The notes under the pieces: model-generated
Database searches by the model: none
The model's input: the letters and a program-made list of their open reading frames with translations, nothing else
What the model was told of the DNA's origin: nothing
Shown here: piece by piece, positions 25,792 through 35,173 of the stretch
Position numbering within the stretch: position 1 is the first letter of the stretch
Layout: each line of letters opens with the position of its first letter
Translations under genes and position numbers: made by a program
From: an uncultured Bacteroides sp.
GTDB lineage: Bacteria > Bacteroidota > Bacteroidia > Bacteroidales > Bacteroidaceae
DNA length: 64,000 bases
Assembly: GCA_949289345.1 (NCBI GenBank)
Contig: CASENS010000088.1
Location: 1 to 64,000 of the forward strand
Reading direction: 5' to 3'

Positions 25792-26703
25792 TTAGAAGAG
25801 CTTGTTGGGATATTCCCCGGCATCGACCAATGCCTGGATGCGATCTACCACGCCCTGGCGATCTTCGGGATACGTGACACCAAACCATTTGCTGGTAGTA
25901 TCCAGCACCTCAACAGTGGCGGTGCCCTCGGTGATAAGTTTGTCTACCATCAACGGGATGAAAAACTCGCTCTTCAAGTTCTCCATATTTTTCGGGTCGC
26001 TTAAGAATCCTTTGAAATACTCGCGGCTGTAATCGAAATAATCTGGTGTGAAGCCCCAGAAATTCATGCTGACGGGAGTGGTTTCCGGAGTCACGGCCCA
26101 TTCACCGTTGTCGTCCACATATTTTACATCACCGTCCATGCGCTGTATCTTGGTCCGCTCCACTACCGATGTAAGCAGGTGTTGCTCGTTTGTGCTACAT
26201 AGTCCGCGCGAAACGGTACCGCTCTCGCTCAGCGTATTGCCTACACGGAAGCCTACCATTGCATAGGTGTTGCGCGAACCTTCGGGTAGAGAGGCAAGGA
26301 ACTGCGCCATCACACGGAAAGAGTCGCGCCCGTAGAAATCGTCACAATTAAGTACGGCAAAAGGTTCTTTAATGACATCGGCACCCATCAGCAGAGCGTG
26401 GTTGGTACCCCATGGTTTTGTGCGTCCTTCAGGACAAGTAAATCCTTCGGGCAGAGCGTCAAGACTCTGGAACACCAGTTCGCACGGGATATGTCCTTCA
26501 TACTTGGAAATGATTTTCTCACGAAAATCTTGTTCAAAATCTTTGCGAATGACAAACACCAGTTTGCCAAATCCGGCACGCAGGGCGTCATAAATGGAAT
26601 AATCCATGATTGTCTCACCGTTTGGACCCAGCCCGTCCAATTGTTTCAAACCACCGTAGCGACTTCCCATACCGGCAGCGAGTAAAAATAGAGTAGGTTT
26701 CAT
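25792..26703 (-). CDS. Nucleotidyltransferase (sugar-phosphate NTP transferase family)
   Basis: A 303-residue protein with the NTP-transferase N-terminal signature LLAAGMGSRYGGLKQL, a PWGTNHALLMGAD segment that fits the nucleotide/sugar pocket, and NCDDFYGRDSF supplying the metal-binding aspartates. The family joins NTP to sugar phosphates or similar alcohol phosphates. The glucose/mannose specificity motifs of RmlA or GalU are not complete, so the substrate is open. It is expressed from its own TACATTTG element at 26744-26751. Confidence 0.85.
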   Translation of the reverse strand: MKPTLFLLAAGMGSRYGGLKQLDGLGPNGETIMDYSIYDALRAGFGKLVFVIRKDFEQDFREKIISKYEGHIPCELVFQSLDALPEGFTCPEGRTKPWGTNHALLMGADVIKEPFAVLNCDDFYGRDSFRVMAQFLASLPEGSRNTYAMVGFRVGNTLSESGTVSRGLCSTNEQHLLTSVVERTKIQRMDGDVKYVDDNGEWAVTPETTPVSMNFWGFTPDYFDYSREYFKGFLSDPKNMENLKSEFFIPLMVDKLITEGTATVEVLDTTSKWFGVTYPEDRQGVVDRIQALVDAGEYPNKLF

Positions 26704-26743
26704 GATAATTTGTTGTTATAAAGGTTATCTGTTTAAAACTCTA

Positions 26744-26805
26744 CAAATGTAAGGATATATTTTGAGTTTTTAAGTCTCTCCGTTTTTAAGTTTTTAAGTT
26801 TTTAA
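26744..26805 (-). promoter_or_regulatory. Promoter with upstream phased T/A tracts
   Basis: Minus-strand -7 TACATTTG is at 26744-26751. Upstream (26766-26805 on this numbering) the plus-strand word GTTTTTAA recurs at 26766, 26782, 26790 and 26798, in steps of 8 or 16. On the transcribed side these are A-tracts before the core promoter, and may act as bent DNA or an UP-like element. Confidence 0.6.
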
Positions 26806-26810
26806 ATTTT

Positions 26811-28130
26811 TTAGTTCTTAGGTCTGGTGACATTCCTGAAACGCATCCATAGCATCAAGCCAGCGGCACTCAGTCCGAAAGGAAATGCCATCCATACACC
26901 GGGCAATCCCCAGTTCAACACAAACCCTCCGATGTAGCCGACGGGTAAGGCTATGAGAAAATAGGAAATAAAGGCGATGCCCATCATTGGTTTGACATCT
27001 GCCATTCCGCGTAAGGCGTTTGCAAAGTTTATCTGTGTTCCGTCGCCCAATTGGTATATAAGGAAAGGCAAAAACAAAGCTTCTACGGCTTGTGCCACTT
27101 CTTCGCTGTCGGTAAACCAGCCTCCAACTTGACTTTTCAGTATGAATACAATTGTGGTCAGCACACATCCCAGGCATAATATCAGCTTGAATCCCGCATA
27201 AGTGGTTTGCTTTACATTGGTATAATCCCCTTGCCCTGTGTAATGGCTTACTCTGACTGCCACAGCGGCTCCCATGCCATAGAATACCATGAAAGTAAGT
27301 TGGGAAAGAGTCAGCATGATTTGGTGCGCTGCCAGTTCCATGGTTCCCAGCCATCCCACCATGAGTGTGCTGAGGCTGAAAGCAGCGGTTTCCATTCCCA
27401 TTTGCAGCCCTACAGGCCATCCCAGTGCGTTGAGTTTGCGGAATACTTTGCCGGACCATCCCAATTGCCATATTCCTTCTTTGTAAGAAGCGAATCTTTT
27501 TCCATGGTTTACGATGGCTGCCATTGCTATTACCATGGCGATACGTGCCGCCAATGTGCTTAGGCCTGCACCCAACAGTCCTAATTCAGGAAAACCAAGC
27601 TTGCCATAAATTAATGCGTAGTTACCTGCAATGTTCATTGCGTTTCCGCCTAAAAGTACCCACATGGCTGTACGTGTGTCACCTATACCATCGGTAAACT
27701 GCTTAAAGCCATTGAACCACAGGACGAATGGCAAGGAAAATAGCAAAGTGAGGAAATACGGCTTTATGAGCGGGATCAATTCCATTGGTTGTCCCAGGTT
27801 GTTGATGTTGAGGTACAATGTTCCCATTATTGTCATGAGTATCAATGCAACCAGTCCATTGGCAACCAGACTGCATACCAATGCTTGGCCGGCTTCGTCC
27901 TTTCGTCCCTGACCACACAAGGAACCCACTACGGGGGTCAGTCCATAACTGAATCCTGTGCTGAAGATGATGCAAAGGTTGAAAAGGTTGTTGACGACAG
28001 ATGCGGCTCCCAGCTCTTCTGTACTGTGATGACCTATCATGAGCGTGTCAGCAAAACCTAACACAATCATTCCTACTTGCCCCACGATAATGGGCAGTCC
28101 TAAACGTATCAATGCTCCGTAATGGTTCAC
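26811..28130 (-). CDS. MATE family multidrug/toxin efflux protein
   Basis: A 439-residue inner membrane transporter with about twelve hydrophobic helices. It has the MATE N-terminal segment LGLPIIVGQVGMIVLGFADTLMIG and the second-half counterpart GWPVGLQMGMETAAFSLSTLMVG. The family exports cationic drugs or metabolites against sodium or protons. I place the start at the GTG at 28128-28130 (VNHYGALIRLGLP), 8 bases after the TGA of the upstream flavoprotein gene. The longer frame to 28244 would overlap that gene by over 100 bases and adds an unlikely Arg-rich N-terminus. The substrate is unknown. Confidence 0.9.
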   Translation of the reverse strand: MNHYGALIRLGLPIIVGQVGMIVLGFADTLMIGHHSTEELGAASVVNNLFNLCIIFSTGFSYGLTPVVGSLCGQGRKDEAGQALVCSLVANGLVALILMTIMGTLYLNINNLGQPMELIPLIKPYFLTLLFSLPFVLWFNGFKQFTDGIGDTRTAMWVLLGGNAMNIAGNYALIYGKLGFPELGLLGAGLSTLAARIAMVIAMAAIVNHGKRFASYKEGIWQLGWSGKVFRKLNALGWPVGLQMGMETAAFSLSTLMVGWLGTMELAAHQIMLTLSQLTFMVFYGMGAAVAVRVSHYTGQGDYTNVKQTTYAGFKLILCLGCVLTTIVFILKSQVGGWFTDSEEVAQAVEALFLPFLIYQLGDGTQINFANALRGMADVKPMMGIAFISYFLIALPVGYIGGFVLNWGLPGVWMAFPFGLSAAGLMLWMRFRNVTRPKN

Positions 28131-28138
28131 TTTTAATA

Positions 28139-29719
28139 TCAGATTTTGATATTGGATAGTAAATCTGCCGCTTTTTCCGCACAGCGTTCTCCATCGATGG
28201 CTGCGGATACAATGCCACCGGCATAACCTGCTCCTTCTCCGCATGGGAAGAGGCCTTTGAGGCGGATATGTTGTAGAGTATCTTTGTCCCGTAAGATGCG
28301 TACCGGTGCAGAGGTACGTGTCTCGACACCTATCAGTATTGCTTCATTGGTTAAGAAGCCACGGGCATTGCGTCCAAACTGACGGAATCCCTGCTCCAGA
28401 CGCTTGCTGATAAATGAAGGAAGCCAGAAGTGCAGTGGGGAAGCTATCAGTCCCGGAGCATACGATGAAGAAGGTAAGTCTGCACTCAACCGATGGTTTA
28501 CGAAGTCTGCCATACGTTGCGCGGGAGCGGTTTGTGTACGTCCTGCCTGTAGCCAGCATATTCGTTCCAGTTCCTCTTGAAAAGACATCATTCCCAGCGC
28601 TCCGTCAGGTATGATGTTGTTCATGTACAGCGCTTTGTCCTGCAAATCTTCCGGGCGGATTTCTACGACCATGCCACTATTACTCCAGCGTGAGCCGCGG
28701 TTGCTTGGACTCATGCCGTTTACCACAACTTGTTCCGGTCCACTGGCGGCAGGTACTACAAATCCGCCCGGACACATGCAGAAACTGTATACACCTCGTC
28801 CCTCCACTTGGGTCACAAAACTGTATTCGGCCGCCGGAAGCCATTGTCCCCTTCCTTGGGTGTTATGGTATTGTATGCGGTCTATTAATGCCGCCGGATG
28901 TTCCAGACGTACGCCCACGGCTATGCCTTTTGTCTCTATTTCCACTCCATTAGTTTCCAGCCATCGGTAGACATCGCGCGCTGAATGCCCGGTTGCCAAT
29001 ATGACCGGTCCTTCAAATACTTGGTTGGCATTCGTCCGGATGCCAACCACCTGGTTTTTATCAATAATCAGTTCTTCCATGCGCGTCTGGAAGTGAACTT
29101 CTCCACCGCAGTTTAGGATGGTGTTGCGCATTGCCTCGATGACACGTGGCAGTTTGTCCGTACCGATATGCGGGTGTGCGTCTATGAGAATATCCGTTGA
29201 GGCTCCATGCTGGCAAAATACGTTCAGGATTTTTTCCACATCGCCCCGTTTCTTGCTTCGCGTGTAGAGCTTTCCGTCCGAATAAGCTCCGGCGCCTCCT
29301 TCGCCAAAACTATAGTTTGACTCCGTATCTACAGTATGTGTCCGGGGAATTTGCGCCAGGTCGCGTTTACGGCTATGTACGTCCTTGCCTCTTTCCACCA
29401 CTACCGGACGCAGGCCTAATTCAATCAGTTTCAATGCGGCAAACAATCCGCCTGGTCCAGCTCCGACTATCACTACTTGAGGCTTCCCTTCTACAGACGG
29501 ATAGTGTATGGGAGCGAATGTTTCTTCCGCAGGCTGTTCGCTTACATAAGCTTTTACGGTGAGATTGACATATATGGTACGCTGGCGGGCGTCAATGCTC
29601 CGTTTTATAATGCGGATGGCATCGGCCCGGATATCTTTTTCTTGCGCAATGTAGGCTTTTATCCGTTGTTCGTTTGCCGCTATTTCGGGTGTTACTCTAA
29701 GCTGATAGTCGTAAATCAT
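28139..29719 (-). CDS. FAD-dependent dehydrogenase, COG2509 type
   Basis: A 526-residue flavoprotein with an N-terminal helical/ferredoxin-like domain (about 1-75), then an FAD-binding Rossmann motif VVIVGAGPGGLFAA (GAGPGG at 86-91), the second dinucleotide motif ILATGHSARDVYRWL, and a C-terminal FPCGEGAGYAGGIVSAAIDG FAD-closing segment. These mark the uncharacterised COG2509 family of FAD/NAD(P)-dependent oxidoreductases. The physiological substrate is unknown. It lies 21 bases after the S9 peptidase and 8 bases before the MATE gene, in one operon. Confidence 0.9.
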   Translation of the reverse strand: MIYDYQLRVTPEIAANEQRIKAYIAQEKDIRADAIRIIKRSIDARQRTIYVNLTVKAYVSEQPAEETFAPIHYPSVEGKPQVVIVGAGPGGLFAALKLIELGLRPVVVERGKDVHSRKRDLAQIPRTHTVDTESNYSFGEGGAGAYSDGKLYTRSKKRGDVEKILNVFCQHGASTDILIDAHPHIGTDKLPRVIEAMRNTILNCGGEVHFQTRMEELIIDKNQVVGIRTNANQVFEGPVILATGHSARDVYRWLETNGVEIETKGIAVGVRLEHPAALIDRIQYHNTQGRGQWLPAAEYSFVTQVEGRGVYSFCMCPGGFVVPAASGPEQVVVNGMSPSNRGSRWSNSGMVVEIRPEDLQDKALYMNNIIPDGALGMMSFQEELERICWLQAGRTQTAPAQRMADFVNHRLSADLPSSSYAPGLIASPLHFWLPSFISKRLEQGFRQFGRNARGFLTNEAILIGVETRTSAPVRILRDKDTLQHIRLKGLFPCGEGAGYAGGIVSAAIDGERCAEKAADLLSNIKI

Positions 29720-29740
29720 CTTATTACAATTCCTGTTTTG

Positions 29741-32269
29741 TTATTTGTACAACTCTTCCCACCATTCGGGGCTGTCCTGTAGCCACTTGGCAAACCATGC
29801 CATGATGGAATTGTGCCATAAGACACGTTTGTCATAGTCGGATATGAAGTGGTTCTCACCGTCTACGGTGATAAATTCCACAGGCCGGTCCAGTATTTTC
29901 AATGCGTTATACAATTGAATACTCTCTCCAATAGGAACATTGGTGTCTACCGTTCCGTGGAGCAACAATAGAGGCGTATGAATCTTGTCCGCATTGAACA
30001 AGGCGCCATGCTTGGTGAAGAGCTCCGGCCGGTTCCATGGATAACTGTTGGCGGCTGCGATGGCGTTGTACGAATACCCCCAATAGCCTTCCCCCCAATA
30101 ACTGGTGACATTGCTGATGCCGGCATGCGATGCGGCTGCGGCAAAAATGTCTGTCTTGGTCTGCAAATACATTGTCATGAAACCACCGTATGAAGCGCCT
30201 AAGCAACCGATGCGTTCGGGATTGACGAACGGATGGGCCTCGCAAAACTTTTTCGTACCTTCGATAATGTTGTCTGCCGTATAATCGCCCCATGCGTTGA
30301 CATGACGTGCGGAAAACTCTTGTCCATAACCGATGGCTCCACTGGGCTGGATTACATAAACCACATAGTCACGCGAAGCAAAAAGCTGGGGACTGTAAGG
30401 CGAAGTCATTCCACGGGTTGTAGGAGTCGTTCCTCCATAATAATACACAAGCAAGGGATATTTCTTGTCCGGGTTGAAATCGGGCGGCAGGCATACCATT
30501 CCTTCAATGACCGTACCGTCCGAAGCAGTAAAGTTCCATTCTTCCATTTGTCCGAAGTTTATTTCGTCCAGCTTCTTCTTCATCGGGTTTGCCCACAACT
30601 CCGAAGTTTGCTTCTTGGCGTTGTATAGGTAAGCAACTCCTGTCGATGTATTTCCTCCGCCTACATAAGCCGCTACAGCGGGATTGTCTTCTGCCAATGA
30701 GAATGAGGAAATGACATCTTCCGCCAACGGCAGCATCTCGAATGTGTCCTTTTCCGGCACATAGCGGTAGATATGCTGGCAATCTTTGTCCGTGGTGTTG
30801 AAGTAGATGCATCCGTCGGTGCGGTTCCATTGCAGCAAAGTGACGGAAGGATTGAAATCGCGGGTGATAGGACTCACTTTCCGGGTTTCCAGGTTCATCA
30901 GGAAGGCTTGCACGTCAAACGAGTTGCCCGTAGTGTGGGGGGCGTAGTTTTTCCCTATGCCTCCCAGTGCGTCCGGTCCGCCCAGCAGCACCAGTCGCTT
31001 GCCATCGGGGGAGTAGGCGGCTTGGTTGAGGTAGGGGTCTTCCTTCACCAACGTATCGGCTTTCATTGTGGCCAGATTTATCTCAAAAAGTGAGGTCAGC
31101 GCGAAAGGACACTCTGTAATGTCAGGTTTCGATGAAGTGCAAAGCAACTTTGAGCCATCCGGTGAGATGTCGTTCAAATAGACGCTTTGCGAACCGAATG
31201 TCAATCGTTGGGACAGGCCGGTATTTAAATCATATTTCATCAGATAAGTCCGGTTGCGCCATCCCGGTATGCGGTCGTCCGGCATGAGTATCTGCTTCAA
31301 CGGGCCTTCTGTCTCCTTGCTTTTGTCTGTATCGGTGTACACCAGATATTCCTCGGTCGGTGACCACACAAAACGACCCTCGGGCAAGTTTTCCATGAGT
31401 GTCTCTTCACGCATGGTGGCAGGGTCAAAAACAATCAGGTCATTGGCCGTGTTCCCTTTTACGGTGTAGTACAGACGATTGCTTGCCGGCATCCAGCGGG
31501 CATTGGTCGGTACATTGGGGTGAATCACTTTGCCGCTTTTTACCTCTGTCAGTTCTTGCCACGTGCGCGAACGTTTGGTTGAATAATTGTTCCAATAATA
31601 AGTGAGCAGGTATTTCCCGTCCGGAGAAAGGGAGACGCTGTAGACTTTACAGCCAAAAGCTGTGTCGTGCAGGGAGAAACGGCGTTTCATGTCAGGGTCT
31701 ATACGGACAACTGCATGCTCAAACTCTTTATCGGCCACAAACTCGCATTTCAAGGCTGGCGCCATTTTGTCTTCAGCGGTTGAGAGGAGCTTTATCGTAA
31801 TGTCATAATCGGCTTCCGGTTCCAAGCGCAGGTTGACTTCTGTCGGACGGACGGCGGAAAGGCTGTCTTCTGCGGTATCCTTGACGTATTTTGATTCTCC
31901 GTTGACAAATATTTCCCACCTCACCGGAGAGGAAATTTTCAGCACCCCTTTCGTGAAGCGTTCGGCGCGCATGCGTGTGGCAAGCAGATACATCAAATGG
32001 TCTTTTTCGGCTTTGTCTACTGTCACATATCCGGTCGTGTCTGTTCCCAGGCAGGTGGTTGCATAAGAGTTGAAATCCAAGTCTACTTTAGTCTGCAATA
32101 CTTGCTTCAGCGTAAATTTGTCACCGTTGAAGTTCACGCTATCGCCTTGCAGCGGACTTTGCAAAGCAATGGCGGGGCGAACGCGAAACTTTGTGGCTTG
32201 CTCTCCGGCGTGTACAGACAGAGCCGCGCACAGCCCTAACGCCCATCCTATTGTTTTTATTCTTTTCAT
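29741..32269 (-). CDS. S9 family prolyl-oligopeptidase-like serine peptidase
   Basis: An 842-residue secreted peptidase. It has a signal peptide ending near SVHA, a long beta-propeller region with WD/TolB-like repeats (LSPDGKYLL, SPDGSKLL, YSPDGKRLV), and a C-terminal alpha/beta hydrolase. The nucleophile is Ser693 in GASYGGF, the Asp lies in GTVDTNVP and the His in ENHFISD. Members cleave after Pro or Ala in short peptides in the periplasm. It sits between the pseudouridine synthase (27-base gap) and COG2509 genes. Confidence 0.92.
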   Translation of the reverse strand: MKRIKTIGWALGLCAALSVHAGEQATKFRVRPAIALQSPLQGDSVNFNGDKFTLKQVLQTKVDLDFNSYATTCLGTDTTGYVTVDKAEKDHLMYLLATRMRAERFTKGVLKISSPVRWEIFVNGESKYVKDTAEDSLSAVRPTEVNLRLEPEADYDITIKLLSTAEDKMAPALKCEFVADKEFEHAVVRIDPDMKRRFSLHDTAFGCKVYSVSLSPDGKYLLTYYWNNYSTKRSRTWQELTEVKSGKVIHPNVPTNARWMPASNRLYYTVKGNTANDLIVFDPATMREETLMENLPEGRFVWSPTEEYLVYTDTDKSKETEGPLKQILMPDDRIPGWRNRTYLMKYDLNTGLSQRLTFGSQSVYLNDISPDGSKLLCTSSKPDITECPFALTSLFEINLATMKADTLVKEDPYLNQAAYSPDGKRLVLLGGPDALGGIGKNYAPHTTGNSFDVQAFLMNLETRKVSPITRDFNPSVTLLQWNRTDGCIYFNTTDKDCQHIYRYVPEKDTFEMLPLAEDVISSFSLAEDNPAVAAYVGGGNTSTGVAYLYNAKKQTSELWANPMKKKLDEINFGQMEEWNFTASDGTVIEGMVCLPPDFNPDKKYPLLVYYYGGTTPTTRGMTSPYSPQLFASRDYVVYVIQPSGAIGYGQEFSARHVNAWGDYTADNIIEGTKKFCEAHPFVNPERIGCLGASYGGFMTMYLQTKTDIFAAAASHAGISNVTSYWGEGYWGYSYNAIAAANSYPWNRPELFTKHGALFNADKIHTPLLLLHGTVDTNVPIGESIQLYNALKILDRPVEFITVDGENHFISDYDKRVLWHNSIMAWFAKWLQDSPEWWEELYK

Positions 32270-32296
32270 TGCGGATGAAATGTTGTATATTGGGAT

Positions 32297-32980
32297 TTAA
32301 ATCGTTTTCAAAGGAGTAGTCAAGGCATTCCATAGGTTATCTTCCGGCACAGGAGCCTCTATCTCGATAAGCTTATGGGAAACCGGGTGCTCAAAGCTCA
32401 CGCGACGGGCATGCAGACTGATGCTTCCATCCGGATTGGAGCGGGGAAATCCATATTTCAGGTCGCCTTTGATGGGGCATCCTATTTTAGCCAGTTGGCA
32501 GCGTATCTGGTGGTGTCGTCCGGTTTTCAAGTCTACTTCCAATAGATAATAGTTGTCCGAACGGGTCAAGACCCTGTAGTGCAAGACAGCCTGCTTGCTT
32601 CCGGGTTTCTCCGTGTCGTAAGCGTAACTTTTGTTTTGCTTCTCATTACGCACCAGATAGTGGGTCAGTGTGTCTTCTTCGGCCGGAGGCTGATTCTTTA
32701 CGATGGCCCAATAGGTTTTCTTTACCTGTCCCGTACGGAACATTTCGTTCAGCCGCGAAAGCGACTTGCCGGTTTTGGCCAATACAACAAGACCGCTCAC
32801 AGGGCGGTCCAGGCGGTGGACAACACCTATAAAGACATTGCCGGGCTTTTGATACTTTTCTTTGAGATACAGTTTTACGGTCTCCGAGAGAGGTATGTCG
32901 CCCGTCTTGTCCCCCTGAACAATCTCCGAAGCGGTCTTGTTGACAATGATTATGTGATTGTCTTCGTAAACGACGGTCAT
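32297..32980 (-). CDS. RluA-family RNA pseudouridine synthase
   Basis: A 227-residue enzyme. VVHRLDRPVSGLVVLAKT contains the catalytic Asp of the RluA family, and KTGRHHQIRCQLA and HARRVSFEHPV are the later conserved motifs. It lacks an N-terminal S4 domain, placing it with the short RluA/RluC-like or TruC-like members. It isomerises uridine in rRNA or tRNA; the site is not predictable here. The start lies 5 bases after the fabG stop. Confidence 0.9.
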   Translation of the reverse strand: MTVVYEDNHIIIVNKTASEIVQGDKTGDIPLSETVKLYLKEKYQKPGNVFIGVVHRLDRPVSGLVVLAKTGKSLSRLNEMFRTGQVKKTYWAIVKNQPPAEEDTLTHYLVRNEKQNKSYAYDTEKPGSKQAVLHYRVLTRSDNYYLLEVDLKTGRHHQIRCQLAKIGCPIKGDLKYGFPRSNPDGSISLHARRVSFEHPVSHKLIEIEAPVPEDNLWNALTTPLKTI

Positions 32981-32985
32981 ACGCC

Positions 32986-33732
32986 TTACATGTTCATACC
33001 GCCATCAATCTGGATAACTTGGCCGGATACGTAGGAAGACAAGTCCGAAGCCAGGAAGGTTGCCACGTTAGCCACATCTTCAGGCGTACCGCCGCGGCGC
33101 AAAGGAATCTTCTTGCACCATTCGGCTTTTACTTCGTCAGACAAGGCGTCGGTCATGGCTGTCATGATAAAGCCCGGAGCGATGGCATTGGCGCGGATGC
33201 CGCGTGACCCCATTTCCTGGGCGATAGATTTGGCCAAGGCTATCATGCCGGCTTTCGAGGCGGCATAGTTGGCCTGTCCGGCATTGCCGTGTACGCCCAC
33301 TACGGATGCCATGTTGATGATGCTTCCGGCTTTCTGACGCATCATGATGGGCGTGCAGGCATGGATGAAGTTGAAAGCCGATTTCAGGTTTACGTTGATA
33401 ACCATGTCCCATTGTTGCTCGCTCATGCGCATCATAAGTCCATCACGGGTAATTCCTGCATTGTTCACCAGAATATCAATGCGACCGAAGTCCTTGTGGA
33501 TAGTCTCCACCACTTTGGCTGTATCTTCAAAGCTGGCGGCATTCGATGCGTAGGCTTTTGACTTTACGCCCAAGGCTTCGATTTCCTTGACTGTGTTTTC
33601 AGCGTTTTCGTCGATAGCCAAGTCCGTAAACGCCACGTTTGCGCCTTCAGCGGCAAATTTCAATGCGATAGCTTTGCCAATGCCACGTGCGGCACCGGTA
33701 ACAAGCGCTGTTTTTCCATCTAATAATCCCAT
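32986..33732 (-). CDS. fabG: 3-oxoacyl-[acyl-carrier-protein] reductase
   Basis: A 248-residue short-chain dehydrogenase with cofactor motif TGAARGIGKA, NNAG at the expected position, and the catalytic Ser/Tyr-x3-Lys set in MASVVGVHGNAGQANYAASKAG. The C-terminus PEDVANVATFLASDLSSYVSGQVIQIDGGMNM is typical of FabG, the NADPH-dependent ketoacyl-ACP reductase of type II fatty acid synthesis. It follows a tetR gene by 33 bases, so the pair probably shares a promoter. Other SDR activities cannot be wholly excluded. Confidence 0.93.
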   Translation of the reverse strand: MGLLDGKTALVTGAARGIGKAIALKFAAEGANVAFTDLAIDENAENTVKEIEALGVKSKAYASNAASFEDTAKVVETIHKDFGRIDILVNNAGITRDGLMMRMSEQQWDMVINVNLKSAFNFIHACTPIMMRQKAGSIINMASVVGVHGNAGQANYAASKAGMIALAKSIAQEMGSRGIRANAIAPGFIMTAMTDALSDEVKAEWCKKIPLRRGGTPEDVANVATFLASDLSSYVSGQVIQIDGGMNM

Positions 33733-33765
33733 AATTGTTTTTTTATTTTGTTGTGATACATATTA

Positions 33766-34374
33766 TTAATACAAATCTCTTTCTGTCCGTGGGAAACAGC
33801 GTAAGGCGCCGAATACCAGTCGCTTTACGTAGCGGTCACGGGTAGGGTCGTCCAGATTAGGGCCTATTTGCCCCCGGATGTAAGGCACTTCGATGCCTTT
33901 CACGCAATAGTGCAGCAACTCGGCGGTCATGTCAATGTCGTCAATCTGAAATACGCCTTTCTCCACTCCTTCACGCAGCACGTCTTTGAACAGCAGCACT
34001 TCTTTTTCGTCAAAACGTTTGCGTACTTTTTCTACCCGCCAGATGTCGCGGAAGAAATAAGCGCGCAATGTCCCGTTGCGGTAAACCACTTCCTTCACCA
34101 CGTCCAGCCGGGTGTAAATCAGCTCCAGGATTTTTTCATCGGGCGGGCTGTTTTTTTCCGCCACTCGCCTCATCGTATCCAGCAGGATGTCCAGTTCCGA
34201 CTCCACTACTGCCATGTAGATGTCTTCCTTACTTCTAAAGTAGGTGTAGAGCGTCCTTCTGCCTTTCTTGGAGGCAAGGGCAATATCGTTCATAGTCGTA
34301 TTCTCGACTCCCATTTTGGCAAATAATTGGCGAGCCACGTCTACTAACTTTGATTTTGTTTTAGGTGTCGGCAT
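33766..34374 (-). CDS. TetR/AcrR family transcriptional regulator
   Basis: A 202-residue regulator whose N-terminal helix-turn-helix is clear: ARQLFAKMGVENTTMNDIALASKKGRRTLYTYFRSKEDIY spans about residues 14-54 in pieces typical of TetR. The C-terminal ligand-binding part is helical and unassigned. It starts the operon with fabG and the pseudouridine synthase, which suggests lipid-linked control; the same arrangement (TetR beside fabG) is common in Bacteroides. Promoter element at 34406-34413. Confidence 0.9.
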   Translation of the reverse strand: MPTPKTKSKLVDVARQLFAKMGVENTTMNDIALASKKGRRTLYTYFRSKEDIYMAVVESELDILLDTMRRVAEKNSPPDEKILELIYTRLDVVKEVVYRNGTLRAYFFRDIWRVEKVRKRFDEKEVLLFKDVLREGVEKGVFQIDDIDMTAELLHYCVKGIEVPYIRGQIGPNLDDPTRDRYVKRLVFGALRCFPRTERDLY

Positions 34375-34405
34375 AATTTAAACTGCACATTGCATTTTAT
34401 TTGAG

Positions 34406-34413
34406 CAAAAATA
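34406..34413 (-). promoter_or_regulatory. -7 element of the tetR-fabG operon
   Basis: Minus-strand TATTTTTG lies 31 bases before the tetR ATG, with a TTG about 20 bases further upstream. Confidence 0.7.
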
Positions 34414-34462
34414 AGCCTTTTCCGCTAATCACACAAGAATTTGAAAAAATATCTGCCAAAGA

Positions 34463-34493
34463 TTTGTTTTTTCAAAAAATGTCCGTACCTTTG
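34463..34493 (+). promoter_or_regulatory. Promoter of initiator tRNA
   Basis: -33 TTTG (34463-34466) and -7 TACCTTTG (34486-34493), 19 bases apart, followed by GCACCCG as at the tRNA-Lys promoter. Confidence 0.85.
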
Positions 34494-34514
34494 CACCCGA
34501 ATTAGAGATAACAT

Positions 34515-34587
<73 letters not shown>

Positions 34588-34592
34588 CTTTT

Positions 34593-34630
34593 GAAGGAGT
34601 AAACAGCTGAGATACAGTGTTTACTCCTTC
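34593..34630. terminator. Terminator hairpin shared with the convergent gene's 3' end
   Basis: A perfect 13-bp stem, GAAGGAGTAAACA (34593-34605) with TGTTTACTCCTTC (34618-34630). Its right arm includes the stop and last codons of the convergent gene. A pyrimidine-rich tail follows on the plus strand, and TCAAAAG on the minus side. Confidence 0.8.
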
Positions 34631-35145
34631 CTTTCTATTCGGAAACGCCATGCGCAGCAGCAGGTAGGGTCGGTCACTTCGGGAAAACAGCTGATGCACT
34701 CGCACGTGATGCGGTCGTCTATCGTACGGGCAAAGCCTGCGTATTCTATTTCACCTACGGACTTGCAAGGGTGATAGGGCAATTGTTTGCGCGCTCGTGC
34801 CTGTTGCACGCGACATTCCCTTGTGCGGTAGACCAGCGTTTCTTCGTCTTCTATCAGGATGTCCGCTTCGTTCAGGTTGGCGTAAAAGCGTAATTGCAAA
34901 GCGGAGGCGAGGCCTTTAAGTCCCGGATGTTCGGGCATGTTCAAGAATCGCTTGATGCGTTTGGCTTCGATGACGGTGAAGCGTTTCCATGCTTCGCTGT
35001 CGTGATACATGGCTTCGTCCATCCCGTGCTTCCGCTCCACGGATTGAAACCAGACACCATCCATGGCCAGCCAATTTTTGGAATAGTCTTCAATCAGACG
35101 AATTAGCTCCTCTGTGGTAAGCGATTGCAGATATTCATTTTTCAT
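34621..35145 (-). CDS. DUF6125-like cysteine-rich protein
   Basis: A 174-residue cytosolic protein beginning MKNEYLQSLTTEELIRLIEDYSKNW, with WFQSVERKHGMDEAM and WKRFTVIEAKRIKRFL. The C-terminus has CRVQQARARK, CKSVGEIEYAGFARTID and a CECISCF...CCCAW cysteine set that could bind metal. I recognise this as the DUF6125 pattern; function unknown. The start is the ATG at 35143-35145: a longer frame begins at 35247, upstream of the TATCTTTG promoter element at 35174-35181, so it would not be transcribed. Confidence 0.8.
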   Translation of the reverse strand: MKNEYLQSLTTEELIRLIEDYSKNWLAMDGVWFQSVERKHGMDEAMYHDSEAWKRFTVIEAKRIKRFLNMPEHPGLKGLASALQLRFYANLNEADILIEDEETLVYRTRECRVQQARARKQLPYHPCKSVGEIEYAGFARTIDDRITCECISCFPEVTDPTCCCAWRFRIERKE

Positions 35146-35173
35146 ATTTCCCCCTTTTTGGATAATTCGTCTG

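Noticed and set aside
28131-28244. Upstream ATG for the MATE gene
   Set aside because: It overlaps the flavoprotein gene by over 100 bases with an Arg-rich, non-MATE N-terminus; the GTG at 28130 fits operon spacing.
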